A stretch of 51,882 nt of DNA, taken from Nanobdellota archaeon. GTDB taxonomy: Archaea; Nanobdellota; Nanobdellia; SCGC-AAA011-G17; UBA489. This document shows positions 33,940-43,865 of the stretch, in pieces. The notes under the pieces were generated by a model. The model was not told the DNA's origin. It ran no database searches and saw only the letters and a list, made by a program, of their open reading frames with translations. Position numbers and translations under genes: made by a program. Each line of letters begins with the position of its first letter. The first letter of the stretch is position 1. The stretch covers positions 1 to 51,882 of the forward strand of contig JAUYMN010000017.1 of the NCBI GenBank assembly GCA_030699455.1, given 5' to 3'.

Positions 33940-34039
33940 TAGTTTTCGGAAAGTAGAAAAGAATTCTGATTAAATTATAATAATAATTATAATATTATAA
34001 TATCCAAATATATTTAAATAAAATGGTTTAAAGTATCTT
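33940..34039. promoter_or_regulatory. AT-rich divergent control region
   Basis: About 60 bases (33968-34018) are almost pure A/T and include the palindrome TATAATATTATA. The plus-strand TATA box ATATTTAAATAA (about 34009-34020) is 26 bases before the AbrB/PhoU start. The palindrome lies between the Lrp gene and its neighbour and could be an Lrp operator. Confidence 0.45.
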
Positions 34040-34945
34040 ATGGCAAGGAGAAAGGTATCCCTAATTGGTCCTTCTACCCTTATGGTTAGCCTCCCCAGCA
34101 AATGGGTAAAAGAATTTGGCATCAAGAAGGGAGATGAGGTAGACATCAATGTTAATGGCAGTAGTTTATTGGTTGAAACATCAAAATTGAAGAAAAATGA
34201 GGTTAAGAAGCTGGATATTTCTAACTTAAGCTCAAACTTAATAAGATACTTTATCTATTCTTCTTATAGAAACGGAAATGGTGAGATAGAGCTGAGTTTT
34301 GATGATGAACATGTCATTGATTGCAATACCAAGAAGAAAGAACTTGTATTAGATGTTATAAGCTCTGTTGTTGAGAATCTTGTTGGCGTTGAGATAATGG
34401 TTCAGAGGGAAAGATATGTTTTGATAAGGGAAATATCAACTGTTAACAGAGATGAATTTGCAAATACACTCGGAAGAATATTTGTTACTCTTGTTAATTC
34501 CTCCAATGATATAAGGAGTGCAATGAAAAACAATAATAAAGAGTTATTAGACAGAATTAAAAAATCTTCTGATAAAAAAATAAACAAGCTTTGTGATTTT
34601 TGCTTCAGAATAATCAACAAAGGTGGCATTGTTGAAAATAGCAAGGTTCCTTTTTATTATTCCATAATATCCGTACTAGAAGAATTGGGTGATGCTTTGG
34701 AGGATATATGCAAAATTGCCATTGAAGGCAGAGTAAGCGATGAAGAAATATCAAAGGTTAACAAAACTTTTGAAATATTGTACAAGCTATTCTGCAGTTA
34801 TAAAAAGGAAACATTAAATGACTTTTACAAGCAGAAAAATGAAATTAGAGATTTTAAAACGCATGGAGACATGGGAATAGCCTTTTCCAAAATAGCATCA
34901 TGCTGCTCCAGCATAATACCTGAGATGATATCCCTAAACCTATAA
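34040..34945 (+). CDS. AbrB/SpoVT-type DNA-binding plus PhoU-like domain protein
   Basis: 301 residues. The N-terminal 45 residues (SLIGPSTLMVSLPSKWVKEF, IKKGDEVDINVNGSSLLVE) are an AbrB swapped-hairpin domain. The remainder is helical in the pattern of archaeal PhoU-like proteins, with a Cys-containing loop (KLCDFCF) and a C-terminal CC. Such proteins are usually linked to phosphate control, but no Pst transporter is near. The next gene follows one base after the stop. Confidence 0.82.
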   Translation: MARRKVSLIGPSTLMVSLPSKWVKEFGIKKGDEVDINVNGSSLLVETSKLKKNEVKKLDISNLSSNLIRYFIYSSYRNGNGEIELSFDDEHVIDCNTKKKELVLDVISSVVENLVGVEIMVQRERYVLIREISTVNRDEFANTLGRIFVTLVNSSNDIRSAMKNNNKELLDRIKKSSDKKINKLCDFCFRIINKGGIVENSKVPFYYSIISVLEELGDALEDICKIAIEGRVSDEEISKVNKTFEILYKLFCSYKKETLNDFYKQKNEIRDFKTHGDMGIAFSKIASCCSSIIPEMISLNL

Positions 34946-34946
34946 A

Positions 34947-36293
34947 ATGAAATATAGACCGAAAAAAAAGAGTTTTTTAGACTCGCTTAGGAACGTTGGG
35001 ATAGTTATTGCCTTATTGGCTGTATTGCTAGTGCTGTTTAGCATAGCCTCGGTTGTAACCAACTTTGGAAGCAGCATTGATAAAACAATAACAGGGGAAG
35101 TCATCAAAATAAAAAATGATGGAAGCGAAGAAATCAACAATTCTGCCGTAAATAACTTTGAAGAACCGAAATGCTGGACCGACAGCGGATTAAACGAACA
35201 GGACTTTGTTGTTATAGGCAATGCCGTCAGCGGATTAGACTGTCCCAGCAATGAAAAAAAAGACATTCGCGGGGTTTTAAAGGACAATTGTGCAATTATT
35301 TATATTACTGATGAAGGTTATGTTGAGCTTTGTTCAGATGGCTCCAAACCCAATATTAATGTCAATCTTATAAAAGAAAGCGGAGCTAATGGTAATCTAT
35401 CTGATTTTGGTGTGCCTGAAAGAAATTATTATGGATATATCCTTTTCTTCATCGCACTGATTATTGTTGTATTATTCTGGAGAGAATATGAAATGAGTGT
35501 AAGAACTAGCTATGATATACGTGCTGAGAAAGCATATCTGGAAAGAAGAGCCATGAAGAGGCATATTGAAGATAGAAAGAAACCGATTGAAAAAAAGGAA
35601 ATTTATGTTCCCAATGCACCATTTTATGATGAAGACGCTGCAAGAAACAAGATGGTTACTGAAGCAAAAATGAAAAAATCAGATATTCAAATAACAGAAA
35701 TAAATAAAGCAAAAAAAAATAATTTAATATCTGAATTTAACAAACTTTCTGACAGCATTAATGAATCGATAATACTTGGAAGACTCCATGAGAGCAGAAA
35801 AAATTATGTAAAACTATTTGATATATATGCAAAACTTATACTTCTTGTCAGTGAGGGAAACAGAAAAAACCTTGATGGTGTTATGGAATACCTTTGCACA
35901 TATCTTGGATCATTGGAAAAATTAAAAGGTACAAAGAGGGAGGGTGTTGAGGATAAAGCAAGGAAAGAAAAAAGCAATACAATAAAACCTAAGGGAAAGA
36001 TTTTAACAATGGATGAACTTGAAACCATGAAGAACCTCATAAAAGAAAAACATTATATGCAGGCAAAAAACATGTTCCAGAATGAAAATATCAAAGACTT
36101 TGAAATTAAAAACGTGGCAAAAAACATTGTTCATAAAAAAGACAAACTTGATGAAATAGAAGTATTACATGATAAGGTGATGAAAAAGGGTGTTGTTAAT
36201 GTTGCAGAAGAAGATTATTACAGATTTATGATGGACATGGATGCATTGAGAGAACAACTGAAGAAAAAAATAAAAAATAAAAAGAAAAGTTAA
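34947..36293 (+). CDS. Membrane protein with extracytoplasmic Cys domain and helical tail
   Basis: 448 residues. A membrane helix (residues 17-40) is followed by SSIDKTITGEVIKI, a TGxx(V/I) motif as in other exported proteins here, then an outside domain of about 110 residues with four Cys (KCW, LDCP, DNCA, ELCS). A second membrane helix lies near 160-180, and the C-terminal 265 residues are cytoplasmic, helical and Lys/Glu-rich. Starts one base after the AbrB/PhoU stop. Its helical tail and the following coiled-coil genes suggest a membrane-associated complex of unknown role. Confidence 0.7.
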   Translation: MKYRPKKKSFLDSLRNVGIVIALLAVLLVLFSIASVVTNFGSSIDKTITGEVIKIKNDGSEEINNSAVNNFEEPKCWTDSGLNEQDFVVIGNAVSGLDCPSNEKKDIRGVLKDNCAIIYITDEGYVELCSDGSKPNINVNLIKESGANGNLSDFGVPERNYYGYILFFIALIIVVLFWREYEMSVRTSYDIRAEKAYLERRAMKRHIEDRKKPIEKKEIYVPNAPFYDEDAARNKMVTEAKMKKSDIQITEINKAKKNNLISEFNKLSDSINESIILGRLHESRKNYVKLFDIYAKLILLVSEGNRKNLDGVMEYLCTYLGSLEKLKGTKREGVEDKARKEKSNTIKPKGKILTMDELETMKNLIKEKHYMQAKNMFQNENIKDFEIKNVAKNIVHKKDKLDEIEVLHDKVMKKGVVNVAEEDYYRFMMDMDALREQLKKKIKNKKKS

Positions 36294-36327
36294 TAAAGGT
36301 ATTTATAAATAGGAATATTGAGCAAAA

Positions 36328-36975
36328 ATGGGGTTATTTGGCAAGAAAAAAAAAGAGATTGTAAGGCTTCCTGAACTGCCTCGATTTGAGGATGATTTAG
36401 GATTGGACCTTGAAAGAGAGTTATCCGATAGAAAACCGGAACTGCCTTCTTATGATTCTCCTTTTTCAAAAGATAATGCAGATGCCACTGTGATAGGAAA
36501 ATATCCTGAAAAAGATTTTAATGCTCCCATAGATGAAACCTATTTTGAAAAACCAAAGAAGACCTATGAGGAAAGAATTCCTTCAAGCAATCCCAACAAA
36601 TTAGTTTTAGGAAACCCAGAGATTAACCATGATTCTCCATTTAGAAAAGATGTTCCTTTCAAGACCGATGAGATAATTCCATCATTCAAGAGCGTTGATT
36701 CTGTAAAAAATCAGCCTAAGCCTGACAGGAGACCATTTGAAATTCCTAGAAAGCTCATGGATAAAAGACCAGTATTTGTCCAGATAGATAATTACCGGGA
36801 AGCAATGAATGATATTGAGCTGATGAAACAAAAAGTACGAGAAGTTGAATACATACTCGATAGGCTAAACGAAATAAAATCACAGGAATCTTTAGAAATA
36901 AGTAATTGTGAGACTTCTTTGGAAAAGATAAAAGAAAAATTAGTTGAAATTGATAAGAGGCTATTTGAGATTTGA
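36328..36975 (+). CDS. Hydrophilic protein with C-terminal coiled coil, unknown
   Basis: 215 residues. A basic start (MGLFGKKKKE) precedes a disordered Pro/Ser/Asp-rich middle with short repeats (DSPF at two places, about residues 42 and 102). A C-terminal coiled coil covers residues 155-215. TATTTATAAATAGG (36300-36313) lies 24 bases before the ATG, so leaderless. The start of the next gene follows after one base. Confidence 0.68.
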   Translation: MGLFGKKKKEIVRLPELPRFEDDLGLDLERELSDRKPELPSYDSPFSKDNADATVIGKYPEKDFNAPIDETYFEKPKKTYEERIPSSNPNKLVLGNPEINHDSPFRKDVPFKTDEIIPSFKSVDSVKNQPKPDRRPFEIPRKLMDKRPVFVQIDNYREAMNDIELMKQKVREVEYILDRLNEIKSQESLEISNCETSLEKIKEKLVEIDKRLFEI

Positions 36976-36976
36976 T

Positions 36977-37435
36977 ATGACAATACATGCAAGATTAGAC
37001 AATCCACTTGAATTAAGACGGGATATATTGGAATGCGCAGTTATTTCTACTGATGCAGTCAGGTGTGGAGAAAACATTAGGGAACTTGAAAGGGAGAAGA
37101 AGAAGCTTAACACCCAGCTGAAAAAAAATCTTAATGAACTGAAGAAAATGATAAGCAATACTGAGAAAGATCTTCCAAAACTACCGAAAGAAGAGAACAT
37201 GAGAGCAAGAAAGGAAGACATGAGAATGATAATGCAAGAAGATATTAGCGAAGAGCTTGGTGAGGTAAAGCCTTTTGAGGAAATAAGAAAGAATATAGAG
37301 AACATAAGCAAAAAGGATTTAAAAAAGCTCAAGAAAAAGGCTGCCAGTATTGAAGAAAGGAGAAGCCTGAATGAAGAACTGGACATGATTCGCAGCAGAA
37401 TTGCTGGTTTGAATAGGTTGATTCCGGAAGAATAG
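36977..37435 (+). CDS. Coiled-coil protein, unknown
   Basis: 152 residues from ATG 36977, which follows the TGA of the previous gene after one base; an upstream in-frame TTG was rejected. After MTIHARLDNPLELRRDILEC the protein is almost wholly coiled coil (residues 35-150) with many Lys and Glu. It and the upstream coiled-coil protein probably pair. No enzyme motif. Confidence 0.66.
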   Translation: MTIHARLDNPLELRRDILECAVISTDAVRCGENIRELEREKKKLNTQLKKNLNELKKMISNTEKDLPKLPKEENMRARKEDMRMIMQEDISEELGEVKPFEEIRKNIENISKKDLKKLKKKAASIEERRSLNEELDMIRSRIAGLNRLIPEE

Positions 37436-37465
37436 TTTTAAATAATTCTGCATTAAGATTAGAAT

Positions 37466-39970
37466 ATGCTTACAGATAAAGAGTTGAAAAAGAAGTATTT
37501 GCCTGTTTTCTCAAAGAATCCGGATAAATATTATCCTGTTGGTGTGCTGAAAGGAGAAGGATTCTCCAGATTAAAGTGCAATAAATGCAACAAAATGTTC
37601 TGGGCTACAGACAGTTCAAGAAAATTATGCGGGGATCCTGCATGCAATCCTGAAGAGTCTTTTAGCTTTATTGGAAAAAGCCCTGCAAAAAATAAACTGG
37701 AATATCAGGAAGTTTGGCACAAGTTTTCAAAAATGTTCAGAGACTTAGATTACACACCCATAAAAAGATATCCCATTGTTGCGAGATGGAATCCAACTAT
37801 GGAGTTCACCAATGCTTCCATTGCTGCATTTCAGCCTTATGTTGTTAGCGGTGAAGCAAGCCCACCTGCAAATCCGCTTGTTATTCCACAATTTTGTTTC
37901 AGAACTGTTGACATTGATAACGTTGGCATAAGTGGAGCACATAATACTGTCTTCAACATGATAGGGCAGCACCAATTTATTGAAAAAAGCAAATGGAACC
38001 AGGAAAAAGTCTTCAGAGATATACATAAATGGCTAAAAAATGGGATTGGTTTGAAAAATGAAGATATTACTTTTCATGAGGACGCTTGGGCAGGCGGTGG
38101 CAATCTTGGATGCTGCATGGAATTTTTTTCAAGAGGGTGTGAAATTGGGAATCAAGTTTATATGCTTTATGAACAAACTGAAAAAGGAATTAATGATCTT
38201 AAACTAAATGTTCTTGACATGGGGATGGGAATGGAAAGAAATGCGTGGTTTTCACAGGGCACAAATACAATTTATGATGCAACATTCCCGCATGTAATGA
38301 AAAAAGTCTTTGGTTCAATCGGATTGAAATTTGACAAGAAAATCATAGAGTGTTATGTGCCTCATGCAGGGCTGTTAAATATTGATGAATCTGATGATAT
38401 AAAACAATCCTGGAAATCTGTTGCTAAAAAAGTTGGTGTTGATGTAACTACATTAAGAGGCACTGTTCTGCCATTGGCAGGAGCATATTCTGTTGCAGAG
38501 CATGCAAGAAGCCTTCTTGTTTTATTGGGTGATGGGGCTCTTCCGAGCAATACGGGGCAGGCATATAACATCAGGGTCATGTTGAGGCGCGCTTTAGGCT
38601 TTATTGATAAGTATAAATGGGATGTTGATTTGAATGAGGTTTGTGAATGGCATGCAAGGGATTTGAAAGTTATTTTTCCTGAATTAAGTGAAAACTTAGA
38701 AGATGTCAAAAAAATTATGGATGTTGAGATTGGCAAGTATAATTCCACCAGACAAAAATCGAAGCAGGTTGTGGAAGCTGTTATCAAAAAAAATGTTAGT
38801 ATCAAAGATTTGATGAGATTATATGATGAAAAAGGCATATCTCCTGAGTTAATTGCTGAAGAAGCAGAAAAATTTGGAGTAAAAATTGAAGTTCCTGATA
38901 ACTTTTATTCTTTAGTTGGTGAGCTGCATGAAAAAACTGAAAAGAAACATGCTATAAAAAGCAAGTTAGGAATCAATCTAAATGATATTGCGGCGACAAA
39001 AGTTGAATATTATGGAGATTACTCAATTAATAAATTTAAAGCCATAGTGATTAAGGTTAGTGGAAATTATGTTATTTTAGACAAAACTTATTTTTATCCA
39101 ACAAGCGGTGGGCAAATTCACGATTTAGGTTCTATTGATGGACATAAAGTTGTAGATGTTATTAAAGAAGGGGATGTTATGGTGCATATAATGGAACATG
39201 AATTTGATATTCCTAAAGATAAAGAGGTTCTTTGCATAATTGATAAAGACAGGAGAGTACAATTAGCACAACACCATACAAGCGCACATATAATCAATGC
39301 TGCTGCTAAAAGAATCTTGGGAAATCATGTAAACCAAGCTGGGGCATACAAACAGGTAGATAAGGCTAGAATTGATATTACACACTATTCTGCCCTAAGT
39401 GAAAAGGAAATATCTATGATTGAGGAAGAAGCTAACAAGATTATAAATGAAAAAATTAACATTAATAAGAGTTTTGTTGAAAGAGGGGAAGCTGAAACAA
39501 AATATGGCGTAGGCATATATCAAGGAGGGGTTGTTCCTGGGAAAATGCTGAGAATTGTTGAAATTCCTGAAGTTGATGTTGAAGCTTGCGGTGGAACTCA
39601 TTTGAATAATACTTCCGAAGCAGTTATGATTAAAATAATAAAAGCAAGTAAGATTAGTGACAGCATAGTTAGGATTGAATATGCTGCAGGAAATGCTGCT
39701 AAAAAAGAATCAAATGTTGAAAGTAAATTGTTGGAAGAGTCTGCAAATATTTTAGGTGTTAACAAAAAAGGTGTGGCAATAAAAGCTTCAGAGGTTTTTA
39801 AGTATTGGAAAGAAACTGTTAAGAAAAATAAAAAAGTTAAAATTGAATACTCTGGTGATGAAGAAGATTTAAGTGATAAAGAAATATTGGAAAAAACTGC
39901 CCATGTTTTGAAAACACAGATAGAACATATTCCTAAAACTTTGAAAAGATTTTTGAAAGAAATTAATTGA
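37466..39970 (+). CDS. alaS: Alanyl-tRNA synthetase, archaeal type
   Basis: 834 residues. The archaeal N-terminal Cys knuckle (CNKC at 38-41, C55, C60) precedes the class II core. The editing domain has HHTSAH (603-608) and the second part CGGTH (708-712), which together bind zinc and clear Ser-tRNA(Ala). Only about 90 residues follow, so the C-Ala dimerisation domain is short compared with many archaeal enzymes (about 900 or more). TTTTAAATAATT near 37436-37447 supports a leaderless start. Confidence 0.95.
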   Translation: MLTDKELKKKYLPVFSKNPDKYYPVGVLKGEGFSRLKCNKCNKMFWATDSSRKLCGDPACNPEESFSFIGKSPAKNKLEYQEVWHKFSKMFRDLDYTPIKRYPIVARWNPTMEFTNASIAAFQPYVVSGEASPPANPLVIPQFCFRTVDIDNVGISGAHNTVFNMIGQHQFIEKSKWNQEKVFRDIHKWLKNGIGLKNEDITFHEDAWAGGGNLGCCMEFFSRGCEIGNQVYMLYEQTEKGINDLKLNVLDMGMGMERNAWFSQGTNTIYDATFPHVMKKVFGSIGLKFDKKIIECYVPHAGLLNIDESDDIKQSWKSVAKKVGVDVTTLRGTVLPLAGAYSVAEHARSLLVLLGDGALPSNTGQAYNIRVMLRRALGFIDKYKWDVDLNEVCEWHARDLKVIFPELSENLEDVKKIMDVEIGKYNSTRQKSKQVVEAVIKKNVSIKDLMRLYDEKGISPELIAEEAEKFGVKIEVPDNFYSLVGELHEKTEKKHAIKSKLGINLNDIAATKVEYYGDYSINKFKAIVIKVSGNYVILDKTYFYPTSGGQIHDLGSIDGHKVVDVIKEGDVMVHIMEHEFDIPKDKEVLCIIDKDRRVQLAQHHTSAHIINAAAKRILGNHVNQAGAYKQVDKARIDITHYSALSEKEISMIEEEANKIINEKININKSFVERGEAETKYGVGIYQGGVVPGKMLRIVEIPEVDVEACGGTHLNNTSEAVMIKIIKASKISDSIVRIEYAAGNAAKKESNVESKLLEESANILGVNKKGVAIKASEVFKYWKETVKKNKKVKIEYSGDEEDLSDKEILEKTAHVLKTQIEHIPKTLKRFLKEIN

Positions 39971-40065
39971 GAAAACTGTCTGCATTGATATTTAAATCTG
40001 GATTATTACCTGCAGATTAAGGAATATTGTAATCATGATTAAACTTGCTTTTATGATATATGCAA

Positions 40066-42645
40066 CTATTCCAAAACTATTGCAGGCTTTCCAGGGATTG
40101 CATTCTGCGCCTTTTGGTGTTTAGACGTCTCTGATGTCTCTACTGTTATTTTAAGGCCTGTTTCATCTTCTAGGGATTTTTTATTTTTTTTCAAAATATC
40201 TATTTCTTCCTTTTGTGTGAAAGAAATGTTGATGTTAATATTTCTTTTTGTGTAAGAATGTATTATTTTCATTCCTTCCTGCATGTGTGATTTATCTTTA
40301 ATTGCTTTTGTTATTTCTTTTATATCCATTGAATTTGCTTTTTTTATATCTTTAAAGAAATCATATTTCCATTTGTTTGATACAATTAATGCTGCTTTTG
40401 TGGGTTTTATTTTTATTAAATTTTTAATTTCTTCAATATCTGATTTTACTTTGGATATTAAATTGTCTTCTTCTTCAATCTTTATATCAATCTTTGATTT
40501 GTCTAATTTTGGCCAACTTTCTAATGAAATAAAACCTTTATTTCCTGTTTTTTCCCAAAGTTCTTCTGCTAAATGCGGACAGAATGGAGATATTAATTTT
40601 ATTAAGGAGTTTAAATCATCTTTTGAAATATTTTCTTCTAATTCAGAAATAACATTTCTTATTGCTATTGTTGCATGATCATATCTAAATGATTCAATAG
40701 ATTCTGTTATTTTTTGTATTGCAATGTTGATTTTATGCTGTGTTCTCTTTGAGGATTTGCCTATTTTTACTGTGGTTATGCAATCATAAAATTTTCTTAA
40801 GAATTTGTGACTCCCATCTATGCCATTTTTATTCCAGTCTCTGTCTTTATCAGGGGATGCTAGTGACAATAGAAAGAATCTTGCTGAATCAATCCCATAC
40901 TCTTTAGATACTTCTTCAGGGAGAACAACCTTGCCTGTGGATTTGGACATTTTTTCTCCCCCTTCGCCGTGAAGCATTCCATGGTTGAATAGCTTAACTG
41001 CCGGTTCATCAAATTTTAATAATCCAATATCTCTTAGGAATTTAGTGTAAAATCTAAAGTAAATCAGATGCATACATGCGTGTTCTTTTCCACCAATGTA
41101 AACATCTACAGGACACCAATAGTTTGCATTTTCTTTTTTAAAAATATTATTTTTGTTTTTTGGATCAGTATATCTTAAGAAATACCATGATGAATTGACA
41201 AAAGTGTCCATTGTATCTGTTTCTCTTTCTGCTTTGCCTTTGCATTTGGGACATTTTACTTCAAGGAATTTTTTATTGTTTAATAATGGATTTTTTGTTC
41301 CTGTGAATTTAATGTTGTCTGGAAGGATAATTGGGATATCATTATTTGGTACTGGACCGCAATTTTTACAATTGATTATTGGAATTGGTGTGCCCCAAAA
41401 TCTTTGCCTTGAAATTAACCAATCTCTCAATCTGAATGTTATTGTTGACTTTCCAAGCTTCTTAGATTTTAGATAATCTGTTATCTTTTCTTTTGCTTTT
41501 GCTGAGTTTAAACCATTAAATTTATCTGAATTAATTAATATTCCTTCTCCAGTGTATGCTTGGTTTGTTATCTTTTCTTTTGATTGTATTACCTGCTTAA
41601 TTGGAATGTTATACTTTTTTGCAAATTCAAAATCTCTTTGATCATGTGCTGGTACAGCCATAACCATCCCAGAGCCATAATCTGCCAATACAAAGTTTCC
41701 TGCATAAATTGGGATTCTTTCATGTGTTAATGGATGTGTTGCATAACTACCTGTGAAAACACCCTCCTTGGTTAGCATATCTTCCTCGCTTGTAGAATGT
41801 ATGTTTTTAATGAAGCTTTCAACTTTTGATTGTTGTTCTTTTGTTGTTATTTCTTTAAGCCTTGGGTGCTGTGCGGATATCACCAAAAAAGTAACACCAA
41901 ACAATGTGTCTGGTCTTGTTGTGAAAACTTTCCAGTCTTCATTATTTATACTAAAGATTATTTCTGTTCCGTGGCTCTTTCCTATCCAGTTTTTTTGAAG
42001 CTTTTTTATTAATTCCGGCCATTCTTTTAATTTATCTATATTTTCATATAATTCATCTGCATAATTTGTTATTTTTAGAAACCATTGTTCTAAGTTTTTT
42101 ATCTGCACTTCTGTTTCTTCATGTCTCCAACATCTGCCATTATTAACTTGTTCATTAGCTAATACTGTGTCACATTTAGGACACCAATTAACCGGAGATT
42201 TTTTCTTATATGCTAATCCTCTTTTGAACATTTCCAAGAATATCCACTGATCCCACTTGTAATATTCTGGTTTGTGAACTTGTATCATTCTTGACCAGTC
42301 ATAGCTTAAACCAATCGCCTTCTGTTGTTTTATGTAATTCTTTATTGCATCATCTGTAAACTTTTTTGGATGTGATTTTGCTTTTATTGCTGCATTTTCT
42401 GCCGGCAATCCAAATGAATCATACCCCATTGGGTACAAGACATTAAATCCCGACATTCGCTTGAATCTTGCATATATGTCCCCTACCGTGTAGTTGAATG
42501 CATGACCCATATGCAGTCCTAATCCTGAAGGGTATGGGAACATCTCCAGAACATAGAATTTTTTCCTTGAGTTTTTTTTTATGTTAAAAATTTTCTTTTC
42601 TTCCCATCTTTTCTGCCATTTTTTTGCTATTTTATTAAGATCCAT
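40066..42645 (-). CDS. leuS: Leucyl-tRNA synthetase, bacterial type
   Basis: 859 residues. MFPYPSGLGLHMGHAFNYTV (HMGH at 45-48), GYDSFGLPAENAA, the zinc knuckle NWCPKCDTVLAN, then the CP1 editing domain (TTRPDTLFGVTF), RDWLISRQRFWGTPIP and EKMSKSTGK stand in the bacterial order. The C-terminal ending (NAIPGKPAIVLE) is more like archaeal LeuRS ends, so a mixed origin is possible. A TATA box (TTTTTAAATAC) lies about 25 bases before the ATG, on top of the end of the reverse transcriptase gene. Confidence 0.94.
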   Translation of the reverse strand: MDLNKIAKKWQKRWEEKKIFNIKKNSRKKFYVLEMFPYPSGLGLHMGHAFNYTVGDIYARFKRMSGFNVLYPMGYDSFGLPAENAAIKAKSHPKKFTDDAIKNYIKQQKAIGLSYDWSRMIQVHKPEYYKWDQWIFLEMFKRGLAYKKKSPVNWCPKCDTVLANEQVNNGRCWRHEETEVQIKNLEQWFLKITNYADELYENIDKLKEWPELIKKLQKNWIGKSHGTEIIFSINNEDWKVFTTRPDTLFGVTFLVISAQHPRLKEITTKEQQSKVESFIKNIHSTSEEDMLTKEGVFTGSYATHPLTHERIPIYAGNFVLADYGSGMVMAVPAHDQRDFEFAKKYNIPIKQVIQSKEKITNQAYTGEGILINSDKFNGLNSAKAKEKITDYLKSKKLGKSTITFRLRDWLISRQRFWGTPIPIINCKNCGPVPNNDIPIILPDNIKFTGTKNPLLNNKKFLEVKCPKCKGKAERETDTMDTFVNSSWYFLRYTDPKNKNNIFKKENANYWCPVDVYIGGKEHACMHLIYFRFYTKFLRDIGLLKFDEPAVKLFNHGMLHGEGGEKMSKSTGKVVLPEEVSKEYGIDSARFFLLSLASPDKDRDWNKNGIDGSHKFLRKFYDCITTVKIGKSSKRTQHKINIAIQKITESIESFRYDHATIAIRNVISELEENISKDDLNSLIKLISPFCPHLAEELWEKTGNKGFISLESWPKLDKSKIDIKIEEEDNLISKVKSDIEEIKNLIKIKPTKAALIVSNKWKYDFFKDIKKANSMDIKEITKAIKDKSHMQEGMKIIHSYTKRNININISFTQKEEIDILKKNKKSLEDETGLKITVETSETSKHQKAQNAIPGKPAIVLE

Positions 42646-42668
42646 GGTGTTTTTTATAGCAACCGTAT

Positions 42669-43745
42669 TTAAAAACTTTTAGAGAAGTGCATTGCTGCAT
42701 TAGCGGGTACTAAGAGAGTTATTTTCTTAACAACCTCTTTTCTGAGCTTAAAACTATCTGCCCATTTGGCATAAGCATTCCAGCCATAAAAACTTTCAAG
42801 TATCTTATCTTTGTTTATTTCTTTATTCTTATATTCCTTAACTTTATTTAGTATGCTTCTAATATTTCTTTTTCTTAAAAGCTTATGATAATAAAAAGTT
42901 CTGAATCCAACAAAATCAATCCCTCTTGAAAGGGAAATTATTCTTGATTTATCTGGGTGTAATTCAATCATTAATTTATCAATTAGAAACTCTTTTATTT
43001 TAGACTCCAAAATTTTTAGCTGTTGTCTTGATTTGTGCAAGATAACAAAATCGTCAACATATCTGATATAATGTTTTACCTTTAATCTATGTTTTACAAA
43101 ATAATCCAGCTCGTTAAGATAGACATTAGCAAAGAATTGTGATGTTAGATTTCCAAGAGGCATTCCTTTTTCAGAAAAACTCTTTTGCTGGATTTTATTT
43201 GAGCCATTCTTCAAAATTTTTTTAATGAGCCAATTGGCATTTTCATCTTTAATCTTTCTTTGGATTATTTTAATTAAAACTTTGTGATTAACTTCTTGAA
43301 AATAATGTTTTATATCTGCTTTGAAACAAAATGCCTCTTTTCTTAGATTGCAGGTCACCTTTCTCTTGAATAAATTAAACCTTTTTAATGCAAATAAATT
43401 TCCTTTTCCTATTCGGTTTGCACAAGAATCGTAAATAAAACTTTTATCAAAAATTGGTTCAATTACTTTAATTAATGCGTGATGCACTACTCTATCTCTG
43501 AATGCAGACTTGCTTATCTTTCTAGTTTTGGGGTCTCTTAGAATAAATATCTTCAATGGCTCTGGATTGTAAGTCTTAGCTTCAAGTTCTTCATGCAACT
43601 TAATCAGATTTTCTTGTAAATTTTCTTCAAATTCAATAACATATTCTTTTTTTGTCTTATGCTTTCTTGCTTTTTTATATGCAAAATAAAGATTTTCCAA
43701 TGAAATAATTTTTAAGTAAATCTCATTACAATCATTTTCATCCAT
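42669..43745 (-). CDS. DGR reverse transcriptase
   Basis: 358 residues, the normal DGR RT length. First catalytic Asp in FKADIKHYF (D144). Motif 4 is MPLGNLTSQ (196-203), which fits the DGR-specific (I/V/L)GxxxSQ pattern; group II intron RTs have QG there instead. The catalytic box is YVDD (229-232), preceded by IR and followed by FVIL. FIYDSCANRIGKG is also family-like. There is no maturase or endonuclease domain. The ATG lies 30 bases after the TR end, so TR and RT are likely on one transcript. Confidence 0.93.
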   Translation of the reverse strand: MDENDCNEIYLKIISLENLYFAYKKARKHKTKKEYVIEFEENLQENLIKLHEELEAKTYNPEPLKIFILRDPKTRKISKSAFRDRVVHHALIKVIEPIFDKSFIYDSCANRIGKGNLFALKRFNLFKRKVTCNLRKEAFCFKADIKHYFQEVNHKVLIKIIQRKIKDENANWLIKKILKNGSNKIQQKSFSEKGMPLGNLTSQFFANVYLNELDYFVKHRLKVKHYIRYVDDFVILHKSRQQLKILESKIKEFLIDKLMIELHPDKSRIISLSRGIDFVGFRTFYYHKLLRKRNIRSILNKVKEYKNKEINKDKILESFYGWNAYAKWADSFKLRKEVVKKITLLVPANAAMHFSKSF

Positions 43746-43774
43746 TTTATTATTAATCTTAAACCCGGGAAAGC

Positions 43775-43865
43775 CATTCCGCGCACAGCGTTGCCGTAGT
43801 TCAGGTACCTGTTGTTGCCATTAAGCCCAGACCTGTTGTCATCATCAATCCTATGAAGCCACGCC
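43775..43865 (-). repeat. DGR template repeat (TR)
   Basis: 91 bases aligned without gaps to the VR at 44209-44299. There are 11 mismatches, all at adenines of the TR coding strand; 24 adenines are present in the TR and none of the other 67 positions differs. In the target frame the TR codes W-L-H-R-I-D-D-D-N-R, then N-N-R-Y-L-N-Y-G-N-A-V-R-G. AAC codons are frequent, as in other DGRs, since changes at their two A positions can give many residues. The end carries the GC-rich GCTGTGCGCGG. Confidence 0.95.

Noticed and set aside
39971-40065. Short plus-strand frame and TATA-like box between alaS and leuS
   Set aside because: The frame reads antisense through the leuS end; the gap of 95 bases holds only a weak AATCTG/CAGATT repeat.
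42669-43745. Reverse transcriptase as part of a group II intron or retron
   Set aside because: No maturase domain and no intron ends. The motif is LGNLTSQ, not QG, and an adenine-mutated TR/VR pair is present.
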